Below the pieces are notes generated by a model, which made no database searches, was not told where the DNA came from, and worked only from the letters and a program-made list of their open reading frames with translations. From assembly GCF_003726035.1 (NCBI RefSeq), contig NZ_QICD01000007.1:1-64000 (forward strand): a stretch of DNA of 64,000 nt. The letters are read 5' to 3'. The position numbers and the translations under genes were made by a program. This DNA is from Paraeggerthella hongkongensis (GTDB lineage Bacteria; Actinomycetota; Coriobacteriia; Coriobacteriales; Eggerthellaceae). Of this stretch, positions 9,746 through 17,821 are shown piece by piece; within the stretch, counting starts at the first letter, position 1, and every line of letters begins with the position of its first letter.

Positions 9746-10588
9746 CTACTCTTCCATCCCCTTCATGTACATGGCCCGCACCGCAGCCACCAGCATGAGG
9801 TAATCTTCCGGCACCGTCAGCTTGATGTTGTCGCGCTTTCCTTCGACCACGAGCACTTTGCCGCCCAAGCGCTCGATGAGCGACGAGTCGTCCGTGCCCA
9901 TGAACCCGTCGGACAGCGCGGATGCATGCGCACGGCGATAGATGCCGGCGCGAAACACTTGCGGCGTCTGCGCGTTCCAGAACACGCGCCGGTCGGGCGT
10001 TCCCATGATGACGCCGTTCTCCACTACCTTGAGCGTGTCGACCGCCGGATGGGCCACCACGGCGCCGTCCGATTCGATATTGCCCTTGAGCGTGTTGATG
10101 GTATGCGCGATAAGCTCCGGCGTGATCAGGGGTCGAGCGCCATCGTGCAAAATGACGTAGCCGTAGTCGTCGGGGACGTACTCGAGCCCGGAGAACGCCG
10201 ATTCCTGACGGCTGGGACCCGCAGGAGCCATCACGATGGGCGTCACGAACGGAAACGGATCGATGGCGCGCTTCAGGTACTCGTCGCAGCGCTCTTCCGG
10301 GCACACGATGACGATGAGCCCGATATCCCCCACCGCATCGAACGCCTCCGCAGACCAGGTGAGAATGGGCTTGCCGGCAATCTCCACCAGCTGCTTGCCG
10401 CCCTCTTTGCCGAACCTATCGCCCGTGCCGCCCGCCAAGATGATGGCTGCGGTCTGCGGGTTCTTGTCGACCTCTCCCTTAAGACCCTCCATAGCCTGCG
10501 AGATCGCGTCGAAATCGAAATGATCGAAAGCAAGCTCCGGCGACTTGAGCACCGCCGAGGAGAATACGGGGTCGATGGTTTTGGTCAT
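9746..10588 (-). CDS. ispD: 2-C-methyl-D-erythritol 4-phosphate cytidylyltransferase
   Basis: A 280-residue nucleotidyltransferase that joins CTP to methylerythritol phosphate. The glycine-rich CTP loop [20 protein letters not shown] starts near residue 46, followed by ILHDGARP and TPQVFR. The usual enzyme is about 230 residues; here an extra 45-residue N-terminal segment ([20 protein letters not shown]) precedes the catalytic loop. It is read from an ATG at 10588, and no later start codon with a ribosome-binding site fits before the loop. It lies 67 bases after clpC and 34 before ispF. Confidence 0.93.
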   Translation of the reverse strand: MTKTIDPVFSSAVLKSPELAFDHFDFDAISQAMEGLKGEVDKNPQTAAIILAGGTGDRFGKEGGKQLVEIAGKPILTWSAEAFDAVGDIGLIVIVCPEERCDEYLKRAIDPFPFVTPIVMAPAGPSRQESAFSGLEYVPDDYGYVILHDGARPLITPELIAHTINTLKGNIESDGAVVAHPAVDTLKVVENGVIMGTPDRRVFWNAQTPQVFRAGIYRRAHASALSDGFMGTDDSSLIERLGGKVLVVEGKRDNIKLTVPEDYLMLVAAVRAMYMKGMEE

Positions 10589-10628
10589 GGCGTTCCTTCT
10601 TGTAAGTCGTTCGTGGCGTCAAGCAGAT

Positions 10629-10648
10629 CCGGCGGCTTGCGCCGCCGG
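10629..10648 (-). other. Strong stem-loop between clpC and ispD
   Basis: An 8-bp perfect stem CCGGCGGC/GCCGCCGG with a four-base loop lies eight bases after the clpC stop. It lacks a T-tract, so it is more likely an mRNA-stabilising or attenuating hairpin than a terminator. Confidence 0.4.
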
Positions 10649-10655
10649 AATCACC

Positions 10656-13220
10656 TTAGTCAGCTGCACCGCCGGACATGGAGCCCCCGCTGGACACGCC
10701 AGCATGGCCCAAGTCGTAGTTCGTCAGCAACAATTCTGCGTCTCTTGCTATGCTATCACGTTTCCGGGGCGCCGGGATAGATCCCGAGCCCGGCGCGAAG
10801 ACCAGTTCGCCGTCGGCAACGTCCACGTCGATGACCGAACCGCTCGTCCACTTCCCTTCCAAGATCTCCTCGGACAGCGGATCCTCCAGCAAGCGCTGGA
10901 TGGCACGGCGCAGGGGCCGGGCTCCATAGGCGGCGTCGGTGCCCTCCTTCGCGATGAGCCTGCAGGCGGCATCGGTCAGGTTGATGGACATGTTCTGTTC
11001 GATCAGGCGCTCGCGCAAATCGGCCACCATGAGCTTCACGATCTCCGCGATCTGCTCGTCGTTCAAGGACTTGAACACGATGATCTCATCGATGCGGTTC
11101 AAGAACTCGGGACGGAACAGCTTCTTCATCTCGGCCATGACGCGGCTCTTGATCTCCTTGTCGGACAAGCCCGCCTGCTCCTCGGTGGAGAAGCCCAGCG
11201 TGGTGGGCTGTGCGATTTCGCGCGCGCCCACGTTCGACGTCATGATGATGACCGCATTGCGGAAATCGACGGTACGGCCCTGGGCGTCGGTCAAACGGCC
11301 CTCCTCCAGAATCTGGAGCAAGATGTTGAACACGTCCGGGTGCGCCTTCTCGATCTCGTCGAACAGCACCACCGAGTAGGGACGCTGGCGCACGGCCTTC
11401 GTCAGCTGGCCGCCTTCGTCGAAGCCCACGTAGCCCGGAGGGCTGCCCACCAGGCGGGACACGCTGTGCTTTTCCATGTACTCGGACATGTCGAAGGACA
11501 GCAGCGCGTCTTCGGAATTGAACAGGAACTCGGCAAGCGCCTTGGAAAGCTCCGTCTTGCCCACGCCCGAAGGGCCCAGGAAGATGAACGAACCGGCCGG
11601 ACGCTTGGGATCCTTGAGGCCGCTGCGCGAACGGCGAATGGCCTTCGACAACGCCGTGACCGCCTCCTCCTGGCCGATGACGCGCTCATGCAGCACGCCC
11701 TCCATGCGCAGGAGCTTCTCGGTTTCCGCTTCCGTGAGGTTCGACACGGGCACGCCCGTGGTCATGGAAACCACGTCGGCGATATCCTCGACCGTCACCT
11801 GATGGACGGACTTCTGCGCGTCTTCCTCCCACTGCTTCTCGGCCTCTTCGCGCTTCTTCTTGAGATCGGATTCCTGGTCGCGCAGCTGGGCGGCGCGCTC
11901 GAAGTCCTGAGCGCCGATGGCCGCGTCCTTTTCTCCGCGCAGCTTGCGCAGCTCTTCGTCCAGATCGCGCAGCTCCTTGGGCAGGGTCATGTTGCGGATG
12001 CGCATGCGCGCGCCCGCCTCGTCCAGCACGTCGATAGCCTTGTCGGGCAGGTAGCGATCCTGGATGTAGCGGCCCGCCAAGCTGACGGCGGCCTGCAGGG
12101 CCTCGTCGGTGAAGTGAACCTGATGGTGCGCTTCGTAGCGATCGCGCAGGCCCTCCATGATGCGCAGCGCCTGCTCCTCGTTCGGCTCGCCCACCGTGAT
12201 AGGCTGGAAACGGCGCTCCAAGGCGGAGTCCTTCTCCAGATGCTTGCGGTACTCGTCGATGGTGGTGGCGCCGACCACCTGGATCTCGCCGCGCGACAGC
12301 GGCGGCTTCAGGATGGCGGCGGCGTCGATGGAGCCCTCGGCAGAACCTGCGCCGATGAGCGTGTGCATCTCGTCGATGAACAGGATGATGTCGCCCGCAT
12401 CCATCACTTCCTTGATGCACTTCTTCAGACGCTCCTCGAACTCGCCGCGATACTTGGATCCGGCGACCAGCGCGCTCACGTCCAGCGTGAACAGGCGCTT
12501 GCCGCGCAGGATGTCGGGCACCTGGTTCGAAACGATGAGCTGGGCCAAACCCTCGACCACGGCGGTCTTGCCCACGCCCGGCTCGCCTATCAGAAGCGGG
12601 TTGTTCTTCTGGCGGCGCGAAAGCACCTGCATGACGCGCTCGATCTCGCCGGCACGGCCAATGACCGGATCGAGCTTGCCATCGCGAGCCTTCTGCGTGA
12701 GGTCGGTGCCGAATTCCTTCAGAACGCTATCGGACGTCCCTCCGGTGGGGTCGAAGGGGTTGCGACCCGCATAGACCGGGCTCTGCCCCACCAGATCGTT
12801 GAGCGCGCTGCGCACGTCGTCGCCGGACACGCCCAAGCGCGTAAGCACCTCGAGCGCCGTGCCGTCGCCTTCGCGCACGATGCCCAGCAGCAAGTGCTCG
12901 GTCGATATGTAGCTTTGTCCCATCTGCATGGCTTCGCGCAGGGAGTTCTCCAGCACGCGCTTCACGCGCGGCGTGAACGACAGGTGTCCGGATACGTCGG
13001 TGTCCTCGTCGATGGCGACCACCTGACGGATAGCCTGCACCACAGCGTCGTACTTGACGCTCAGGCGGTCGAGCGCCTGAGCAGCCAAGCCGTCTTTCTC
13101 CTGGATAAGGCCAAGAAGGATGTGCTCGGTCCCCACATAGGGCTGATGGAGCGAGCGCGCTTCGTCCTGGGCCAGGACGAGCACCTTGCGCGCCTTGTCC
13201 GTGAACTTCTCGAATGACAT
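10656..13220 (-). CDS. clpC: ATP-dependent Clp protease ATP-binding subunit ClpC
   Basis: An 854-residue AAA+ unfoldase that feeds proteins to ClpP. Order: the double Clp-N repeat (residues about 1-150, [16 protein letters not shown]), first AAA module with Walker A GEPGVGKT, the UVR-type coiled coil ([18 protein letters not shown], near residue 430) that distinguishes ClpC from ClpB and ClpA, and the second module with Walker [12 protein letters not shown]. The C-terminal domain is followed by a glycine- and serine-rich tail. It is preceded by a CIRCE operator, so HrcA control is expected. It is first in a unit with ispD and ispF. Confidence 0.95.
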   Translation of the reverse strand: MSFEKFTDKARKVLVLAQDEARSLHQPYVGTEHILLGLIQEKDGLAAQALDRLSVKYDAVVQAIRQVVAIDEDTDVSGHLSFTPRVKRVLENSLREAMQMGQSYISTEHLLLGIVREGDGTALEVLTRLGVSGDDVRSALNDLVGQSPVYAGRNPFDPTGGTSDSVLKEFGTDLTQKARDGKLDPVIGRAGEIERVMQVLSRRQKNNPLLIGEPGVGKTAVVEGLAQLIVSNQVPDILRGKRLFTLDVSALVAGSKYRGEFEERLKKCIKEVMDAGDIILFIDEMHTLIGAGSAEGSIDAAAILKPPLSRGEIQVVGATTIDEYRKHLEKDSALERRFQPITVGEPNEEQALRIMEGLRDRYEAHHQVHFTDEALQAAVSLAGRYIQDRYLPDKAIDVLDEAGARMRIRNMTLPKELRDLDEELRKLRGEKDAAIGAQDFERAAQLRDQESDLKKKREEAEKQWEEDAQKSVHQVTVEDIADVVSMTTGVPVSNLTEAETEKLLRMEGVLHERVIGQEEAVTALSKAIRRSRSGLKDPKRPAGSFIFLGPSGVGKTELSKALAEFLFNSEDALLSFDMSEYMEKHSVSRLVGSPPGYVGFDEGGQLTKAVRQRPYSVVLFDEIEKAHPDVFNILLQILEEGRLTDAQGRTVDFRNAVIIMTSNVGAREIAQPTTLGFSTEEQAGLSDKEIKSRVMAEMKKLFRPEFLNRIDEIIVFKSLNDEQIAEIVKLMVADLRERLIEQNMSINLTDAACRLIAKEGTDAAYGARPLRRAIQRLLEDPLSEEILEGKWTSGSVIDVDVADGELVFAPGSGSIPAPRKRDSIARDAELLLTNYDLGHAGVSSGGSMSGGAAD

Positions 13221-13263
13221 GTAAGCCTCGATTCTCGCGGCGATACTTCAGTGTTACCTCTCC

Positions 13264-13293
13264 ATGTTAGCACTCGCAATATCCGAGTGCCAA
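13264..13293 (-). promoter_or_regulatory. Probable clpC promoter overlapping CIRCE
   Basis: On the minus strand, -35 TTGGCA and -10 TAACAT are 18 bases apart, and both hexamers sit in or at the edge of the CIRCE inverted repeat. Repressor binding would block polymerase directly. Confidence 0.55.
13267..13293. promoter_or_regulatory. CIRCE operator (HrcA-binding site)
   Basis: TTAGCACTC, nine bases, then GAGTGCCAA. This matches the CIRCE consensus TTAGCACTC-N9-GAGTGCTAA with a single mismatch. It lies 47 bases upstream of the clpC start codon. The rest of the 13221-13503 gap holds only GC-rich spacer and the lysS terminator. Confidence 0.93.
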
Positions 13294-13440
13294 CTTGCCC
13301 GACCGCCCACACGGCGGCTCCATAAGTTCGAGCGCCTTGCCAACAGCCGGCCCGCACGGCAGCGAGCGGCCGGCTTCGCCGTTCGGTCGCGCCGTTGTCC
13401 ATCCTACCACGACCGCCCGCGCACAATGCCCGAACGTGCA

Positions 13441-13479
13441 AGAAGGCCGCCCGGCGATATCGCGCGCGGGCGGCCTTCT
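13441..13479 (-). terminator. Terminator of the greA-lysS unit
   Basis: A 13-bp perfect stem AGAAGGCCGCCCG/CGGGCGGCCTTCT (13441-13453 with 13467-13479) lies 25 bases after the lysS stop. The T-run after it is short, so termination strength is uncertain. Confidence 0.6.
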
Positions 13480-13503
13480 TCGAAAGCGATTCTGCGAAGC
13501 TCC

Positions 13504-15438
13504 TTAGTACAGCTTCGCGCCGGCAGGAATGCGGTCGTCAACCATCAGCAAGTTGAGACGCTCCTCGCCCTCTTCCTCGTGAATGGCGGAAAGCAGCATG
13601 CCGCACGATTCGACGCCCATCATCTTGCGCGGCGGAAGATTGGTGATGGCGACGAGGGTGCGCCCCACCAGATCCTCCGGCTCGTAATACGCATGGATGC
13701 CGGACAGGATGACACGGTCGGACCCCGAGCCGTCGTCGAGCGTGAACTGCAGCAGCTTCTTGCTCTTGGGGACGGCGACGCATTCCTTGACCTTCACGGC
13801 GCGGAAATCCGATTTGCTGAACGTGTCGAAGTCCACCTCGTCCTCGAACAGCGGCTCCACGACAACCTTCGAGAAGTCGATGGGCTCGGCCGCCGGCGCC
13901 TCGGCAGAAACGTCCTGCGCAGCCGCGCGCGGACGGCCGCCCGCCGGCGCCTCGTCGCGCATGTGGGGGAACAGCAGCACGTCGCGGATGGACGGAGCGT
14001 CGGACAGCAGCATGACCAAGCGGTCGATGCCCACGCCCACTCCGCCCGCCGGCGGCATGCCGTACTCGAGGGCGCGCACGTAGTCGTCGTCGTAGCCCAT
14101 GGCCTCGTCGTCGCCCAGATCCTTTGCAGCCACCTGCGCCTTGAAACGCTCGGCCTGATCGACCGGGTCGTTCAGCTCGCCGAAGGCGTTCGCGTACTCG
14201 TGCCCGCAAATGAACAGCTCGAAGCGCTCGGTCAGGTTCTCGTCGTCGGCCTTCTTCTTGGCCAGCGGCGACACCTCGAGCGGATGATCGATGACGAACG
14301 TGGGCTGGATAAGCTTCTCTTCGGCGACGGCTTCGAATATCTCGGCGATCAGCTTGCCCTTGCCCCAAGCCGCATCGGCATGTCCTCCGTTCTTTTCCAG
14401 AATAGCAACCAGCTCTTCGAGCGTACGGTCGAAGTTCACCGGCTCGCCCGCCCCTTCGGTGGCAAGCTCGATCATGGACTTGCGCGGCCAGTCGCCCGAC
14501 AAGTCGATCTCCTGGCCCTGATACGTCACCTGCATGGTGCCGCATGCGGCCATCGCAGCAGCCTGAATGTAGCCCTGCGTAAGCTCCATCATGCCGTCGA
14601 GGTCGGAAAACGCCTGGTAGGCTTCCATCGTGGTGAACTCGGGGTTATGGAACGGGTCCATGCCCTCGTTGCGGAACTGACGGCCGATCTCGAACACCTT
14701 CTCGAACCCGCCCACCAGCAAACGCTTGAGGGGCAGCTCGGTGGCGATGCGCAGATAGTAGTCGCGATCGAGCGCATTGAAATGCGTGACGAACGGCTTG
14801 GCGTTCGCGCCGCCCAAGATGGGATGCAGAAACGGAGTTTCAACCTCATAGAAGCCCTGGTCCTCCATGTAGCGGCGAATGGCCGCCACGATCTTGAAAC
14901 GCTTCTCGAACGTCTCTTTAACCTCGGGATTCATGACCAGGTCGACGTAACGCTGACGGTAGCGCGTCTCCTTGTCGGCCAAACCGTGGAACTTCTCCGG
15001 CAAAGGACGCAGGCTCTTGCTCAAAAGCTCGAACGACTGCACGGCCACGGACAGCTGCCCGCGCTTGGTGCGCATCATGGTTCCGTGCACGCCGATCCAG
15101 TCGCCCACGTCCAGGTCCTTGAGCTCCGCGAACGCATCCTCGCCCAAGACGTTGATGCGGCAGAACAGCTGGATGTCGCCCGTCGAGTCGCGCAGCTCCA
15201 AAAACGCGAGCTTTCCCTGATCGCGTTTGGCCATGACGCGACCGGCCACGTCCACCTCGTCCTCGGTGGAAGCGCCGTCTTCGAGGTCGGCGTACTGTTG
15301 GACAAGATCGGTCAAATGATGCGTGTACTCGAACGCGTGGCCGTAGGGGTTCTTGCCCGCAGCGATGAGAGCCGCTCGCTTCGCGCGGCGCACTTCAATG
15401 GGGTCGTCTTCGATGATCTGGTCGGTGGTGTCGCTCAT
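13504..15438 (-). CDS. lysS: Lysyl-tRNA synthetase (class II) with C-terminal tRNA-binding (EMAP/Trbp111-type) domain
   Basis: A 644-residue protein. The N-terminal OB-fold anticodon-binding domain ([20 protein letters not shown]) is followed by the class II catalytic core with motif 2 ([20 protein letters not shown]) and motif 3 ([14 protein letters not shown]), ending near residue 500. Then comes a linker rich in Ala and Pro and a roughly 115-residue domain ([19 protein letters not shown]-like start; [32 protein letters not shown]). That domain is the tRNA-binding module normally found at the end of MetRS or as free Trbp111. Standard LysRS is about 500 residues. I chose the ATG at 15438, preceded by AAGGAA; the open frame upstream is inside greA. 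It follows greA by 16 bases, so the two form an operon. Confidence 0.95.
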   Translation of the reverse strand: MSDTTDQIIEDDPIEVRRAKRAALIAAGKNPYGHAFEYTHHLTDLVQQYADLEDGASTEDEVDVAGRVMAKRDQGKLAFLELRDSTGDIQLFCRINVLGEDAFAELKDLDVGDWIGVHGTMMRTKRGQLSVAVQSFELLSKSLRPLPEKFHGLADKETRYRQRYVDLVMNPEVKETFEKRFKIVAAIRRYMEDQGFYEVETPFLHPILGGANAKPFVTHFNALDRDYYLRIATELPLKRLLVGGFEKVFEIGRQFRNEGMDPFHNPEFTTMEAYQAFSDLDGMMELTQGYIQAAAMAACGTMQVTYQGQEIDLSGDWPRKSMIELATEGAGEPVNFDRTLEELVAILEKNGGHADAAWGKGKLIAEIFEAVAEEKLIQPTFVIDHPLEVSPLAKKKADDENLTERFELFICGHEYANAFGELNDPVDQAERFKAQVAAKDLGDDEAMGYDDDYVRALEYGMPPAGGVGVGIDRLVMLLSDAPSIRDVLLFPHMRDEAPAGGRPRAAAQDVSAEAPAAEPIDFSKVVVEPLFEDEVDFDTFSKSDFRAVKVKECVAVPKSKKLLQFTLDDGSGSDRVILSGIHAYYEPEDLVGRTLVAITNLPPRKMMGVESCGMLLSAIHEEEGEERLNLLMVDDRIPAGAKLY

Positions 15439-15454
15439 CTGCGGTTCCTTTATC

Positions 15455-15925
15455 TTAGTGATCGATCTTCTCAATGGTGATGGTAACCTGGCGGCCGGTC
15501 GGGCCCGTCGTCTCCACCACATCGCCCTTCTTGCGGCCCAGCAACGCGGCGCCCACGGGAGACTCGTTGCTGATCTTGCCGGCAGCAGCATCGCTTTCCG
15601 CGCCGCCGACGATCGTGAACACGCGCTCGCGACCGCCCATGGTAACCGTGACCACCGAGCCGATGTTCACGCGCGATGAACGCTTCGGCGTGTTCACTAC
15701 GGTCGCCTCGGAGAGGATTCGGCTGATCTCGGCGATGCGCGCCTCCATCATGCCCTGCTCGTTCTTCGCGTCGTCGTACTCGGAGTTCTCGGAGATGTCG
15801 CCGAACTCGCGAGCAACCTTGATGCGCTCGCCGATCTCGGCTCGTTTCTCGGTCTCAAGGTAGTGCAGCTCTTTTTCGAGGTTGTCCTTGCCTTCTTGTG
15901 TAAGAATGAAGTTTCCGTCTGCCAT
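15455..15925 (-). CDS. greA: Transcription elongation factor GreA
   Basis: A 156-residue GreA that rescues backtracked RNA polymerase by stimulating transcript cleavage. The N-terminal coiled coil includes the acidic tip (GDISENSEYDDAKNEQ, with the two key acidic residues DD/E), followed by the C-terminal FKBP-like domain (SPVGAALLGRKKGD). AGGTGAG precedes the ATG. It is co-transcribed with lysS. A terminator-like hairpin lies in its leader (separate entry). Confidence 0.97.
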   Translation of the reverse strand: MADGNFILTQEGKDNLEKELHYLETEKRAEIGERIKVAREFGDISENSEYDDAKNEQGMMEARIAEISRILSEATVVNTPKRSSRVNIGSVVTVTMGGRERVFTIVGGAESDAAAGKISNESPVGAALLGRKKGDVVETTGPTGRQVTITIEKIDH

Positions 15926-15946
15926 GTTTTCTCACCTGTCCCAATT

Positions 15947-15980
15947 ACAAAAACAGGCACGCTCGTGCTTTCAAGCGTGC
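15947..15980 (-). terminator. Terminator-like hairpin in the greA leader
   Basis: On the minus strand GCACGC and GCGTGC pair (15975-15980 with 15957-15962), followed by a T-rich stretch (CTGTTTTTGT), only about 20-30 bases before the greA start. The tatA transcript already has its own terminator 60 bases upstream, so this one may act within the greA leader. Confidence 0.5.
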
Positions 15981-16038
15981 TTCCTTATATTTTTTGCTGT
16001 GATGAAATGCGCGGCTTCGGTGTTTCCGCACTGATATG

Positions 16039-16078
16039 AAAAAAGCGGTATGTGCGAGGCCAGACCTGCACATACCGC
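16039..16078 (-). terminator. Terminator of tatA
   Basis: An 11-bp perfect stem GCGGTATGTGC/GCACATACCGC (16045-16055 with 16068-16078) followed on the minus strand by six Ts, 22 bases after the tatA stop. Confidence 0.9.
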
Positions 16079-16099
16079 ATACCGAACAAAACTGTTGAG

Positions 16100-16363
16100 C
16101 TATTCGGCCTTTTTCTTAGCGGCGGTGGTGGTCTTCCGAGCCGTCGTCGTCTTCTTAGCCGGCTGCTCTTCCACTACCTCTTCGATGATTTCTTCCTCAT
16201 CGTCGGCGTCCTCGATGGACTTGCTGCCCATGCCGTCGCGAAGGTTCTTGACGGTTTTGCCAAGCGCGCTGCCAAGCTTCGGAAGGTTCTTCGGGCCGAA
16301 GATGAGCAAAATCACCGCAAGGATGATGAGAAGCTCCGGCATCCCCATTCCCAAAATTTTCAT
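16100..16363 (-). CDS. tatA: Twin-arginine translocase subunit TatA
   Basis: An 87-residue TatA/Hcf106 protein: one short N-terminal transmembrane helix (PELLIILAVILLIFG), the conserved FGPKNLPKLGSALGK hinge and amphipathic helix, then an acidic stretch (DADDEEEIIEEVVEE) and a lysine/threonine-rich tail. It forms the pore of the Tat export system, needed by the molybdopterin enzyme encoded at 55-57 kb. The ATG at 16363 is preceded by GGAGG. No tatC is nearby, so tatA stands alone with its own terminator. Confidence 0.93.
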   Translation of the reverse strand: MKILGMGMPELLIILAVILLIFGPKNLPKLGSALGKTVKNLRDGMGSKSIEDADDEEEIIEEVVEEQPAKKTTTARKTTTAAKKKAE

Positions 16364-16443
16364 ACGTTCCTCCAAATTGCTCGTGCAAAGGCCGCGCCTT
16401 ACGACCCCGCCCCACCCTGCTTGTCAGGGTGATGTACCTATGC

Positions 16444-16476
16444 AAAAAAGGGATGCTGCAGAAAAGCACATCCCTT
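16444..16476 (-). terminator. Terminator ending the candidate RNA at 16445-16593
   Basis: Minus-strand stem AAGGGATG/CATCCCTT (16469-16476 with 16448-16455) with an inner TGC/GCA helix, followed directly by a run of Ts. No protein-coding gene ends here on the minus strand. Confidence 0.8.
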
Positions 16477-16593
16477 CCAAGCTCCATACCTGGGATGACG
16501 TGGCTTGGGATCGCTACACCGCATCCCAAAGCGGTTCGCAGCCAAGCCAGGTCGTCGTCCGAGATTCGTATAAGCGACACCGTCGGACAACTC
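16477..16593 (-). ncRNA. Candidate structured small RNA of unknown family (transcript to about 16445)
   Basis: A promoter-like pair upstream and an intrinsic terminator downstream bracket about 145 bases with no convincing reading frame. Helices that can form: GTCCGA/TCGGAC (16583-16588 with 16557-16562), GGCTTGG/CCAAGCC (16542-16548 with 16502-16508) and, inside it, ACCGC/GCGGT (16531-16535 with 16518-16522). The sequence lacks the conserved loop of the bacterial signal-recognition RNA and does not look like tmRNA or RNase P RNA. A GTG-started frame in the same direction runs on without a stop into tatA, so a leader peptide cannot be excluded. The rest of 16594-16963 is GC-rich spacer in which I see no gene. 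Confidence 0.35.
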
Positions 16594-16598
16594 TGGGT

Positions 16599-16627
16599 AT
16601 ATTACCGCAAATGCACCAGCATGAGAA
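16599..16627 (-). promoter_or_regulatory. Possible promoter of the candidate small RNA
   Basis: Minus strand: -10 TAATAT (16599-16604) and -35-like TTCTCA (16622-16627), 17 bases apart. The expected start lies at the first helix of the candidate RNA. Confidence 0.4.
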
Positions 16628-16963
16628 GCATGCTTCCTGATTTTGCGAGAAATTGCCTTGCAGTCGCCATAGTATGCGAAAACGAAGCGGCGCTCCGGCG
16701 GAGGGTTCGCAGGTGGCCGCCTTAACGCCCTACCGATCGCCGCGACTCCGAAAACGAGAGAAAGCCGCCCGCGAAGCATCGTCCAAAGGCGCACGAAGCC
16801 GTTCGGCCTCCGTGGAAGATCGCGAAACCCCCTGGATGCGCTCCAAACGATCTGCAGCAGTACGGCTCTGCGGCACGCCCGCGATGCAACCCCAGCTCTA
16901 CGCTGTCGATGCCCCGCGCTGCGCAGATGCGCCCCAGTTTTGCACGATTGAGCCCAACAGAGA

Positions 16964-16994
16964 AGAAAAAAGGTCAGCCGCGAACGACTGACCT
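16964..16994 (-). terminator. Terminator of tRNA-Pro
   Basis: Stem AGGTCAG/CTGACCT (16988-16994 with 16971-16977) followed on the minus strand by a run of Ts, nine bases after the tRNA 3' end. Confidence 0.85.
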
Positions 16995-17002
16995 GCAATT
17001 TC

Positions 17003-17079
17003 TGGTCGGGTTGACAGGATTTGAACCTGCGGCCTCTGCGTCCCGAACGCAGCGCTCTACCAAGCTGAGCCACAACCCG
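17003..17079 (-). tRNA. tRNA-Pro (anticodon CGG)
   Basis: A 77-base cloverleaf on the minus strand. Acceptor stem CGGGTTG/CAACCCG, D arm GCTC/GAGC, anticodon stem CTGCG/CGCAG around loop TTCGGGA (anticodon CGG), T arm GCAGG/CCTGT with loop TTCAAAT, then A and an encoded CCA. It reads CCG, a preferred proline codon at this GC content. Confidence 0.97.
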
Positions 17080-17105
17080 AAGTACTGCTTCAAGCAGCGA
17101 CGGAT

Positions 17106-17134
17106 ATGATAGCACAACGAATCGAAAAGCAAAA
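17106..17134 (-). promoter_or_regulatory. Probable promoter of tRNA-Pro
   Basis: Minus strand: -10 TATCAT and a weak -35 TTTTGC, 17 bases apart, in an AT-rich patch. Between 17135 and 17287 I see nothing further. Confidence 0.5.
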
Positions 17135-17287
17135 GGAAAAATGACCCGAATTTCCGTCAGAATTTTCCCACCCGTTTACCGAACTCGCTTTCAGCCGTCT
17201 CTCCTGCAGCCTCACGGCCACTTCGGACAACAACGGCAGCGCGCTGCCCAACGGGAAAAGCCCACGATCGCGGCGCAGATCCCGTCA

Positions 17288-17713
17288 TCAGCGCGCGGCG
17301 GCGCGCTCTTGCTCCTTCTGAGCAAGACGAGCAAGCGGCACGATCTTCGTCATGATCACGCCGTCGGACACCACATCGCCATCCTCGTCGTAAGCGACCA
17401 CATTCCAATACTGCTTGATCCCGCCCGCGGTCGAAGGCTCCTGACGGTCAAGCTCGGCCACACCGCGCAACACGCCGTTCTTCCCGCTCTTGCGGTGGCG
17501 CACATGCACGTCGATGCCGAAAGGACGCTCGCTATCGAAATCGGTGTTCTGCTCGGTCCCGATGCTCGCCACCGTTTCAAGCAAGGCGATGGTCGCCCCG
17601 CCGTGCAGGTAGCCATGCGGCTGGTACAGGTCCGGCGTGATGGGCATTACCGCTTCAACGCGGGTTTCGCAAACGTCGGTCGCCTTAATATGCAGGGTAT
17701 CGGTCAAGGCCAT
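17288..17713 (-). CDS. PaaI-type hotdog thioesterase
   Basis: A 141-residue single hotdog-fold protein. The motif QPHGYLHGGATIALLET contains the HGG and downstream acidic residue of the 4HBT/PaaI thioesterases, which hydrolyse acyl- or aryl-CoA esters. The start at 17713 is preceded by AAGGAGG, a near-perfect ribosome-binding site. It lies alone downstream of the c-di-GMP sensor gene, 108 bases away. Substrate cannot be told; isoprenoid-quinone (DHNA-CoA type) or general housekeeping thioesterase are both possible. Confidence 0.82.
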   Translation of the reverse strand: MALTDTLHIKATDVCETRVEAVMPITPDLYQPHGYLHGGATIALLETVASIGTEQNTDFDSERPFGIDVHVRHRKSGKNGVLRGVAELDRQEPSTAGGIKQYWNVVAYDEDGDVVSDGVIMTKIVPLARLAQKEQERAAAR

Positions 17714-17821
17714 AAGGCTCCTCCTTACTGATCCGCATCGTGCGGATCCACCATGTTCGAGCCTTAGTATACCCGTCCGACGCCAAAGCATCCCCGGCCA
17801 GTCCCGCGAAGCCGTCCGGCC

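Noticed and set aside
10545-13217. 890-codon plus-strand frame opposite clpC
   Set aside because: It lies wholly antisense to clpC. The open frame is a result of GC-rich third positions on the other strand.
16197-16580. GTG-started minus frame across the candidate RNA into tatA
   Set aside because: It passes through a strong terminator and overlaps tatA in another frame for 160 bases. Only a short leader peptide would remain possible.
16438-17115. Minus-strand frame running over tRNA-Pro and the candidate RNA
   Set aside because: It reads through a tRNA and two terminators and lacks a ribosome-binding site.
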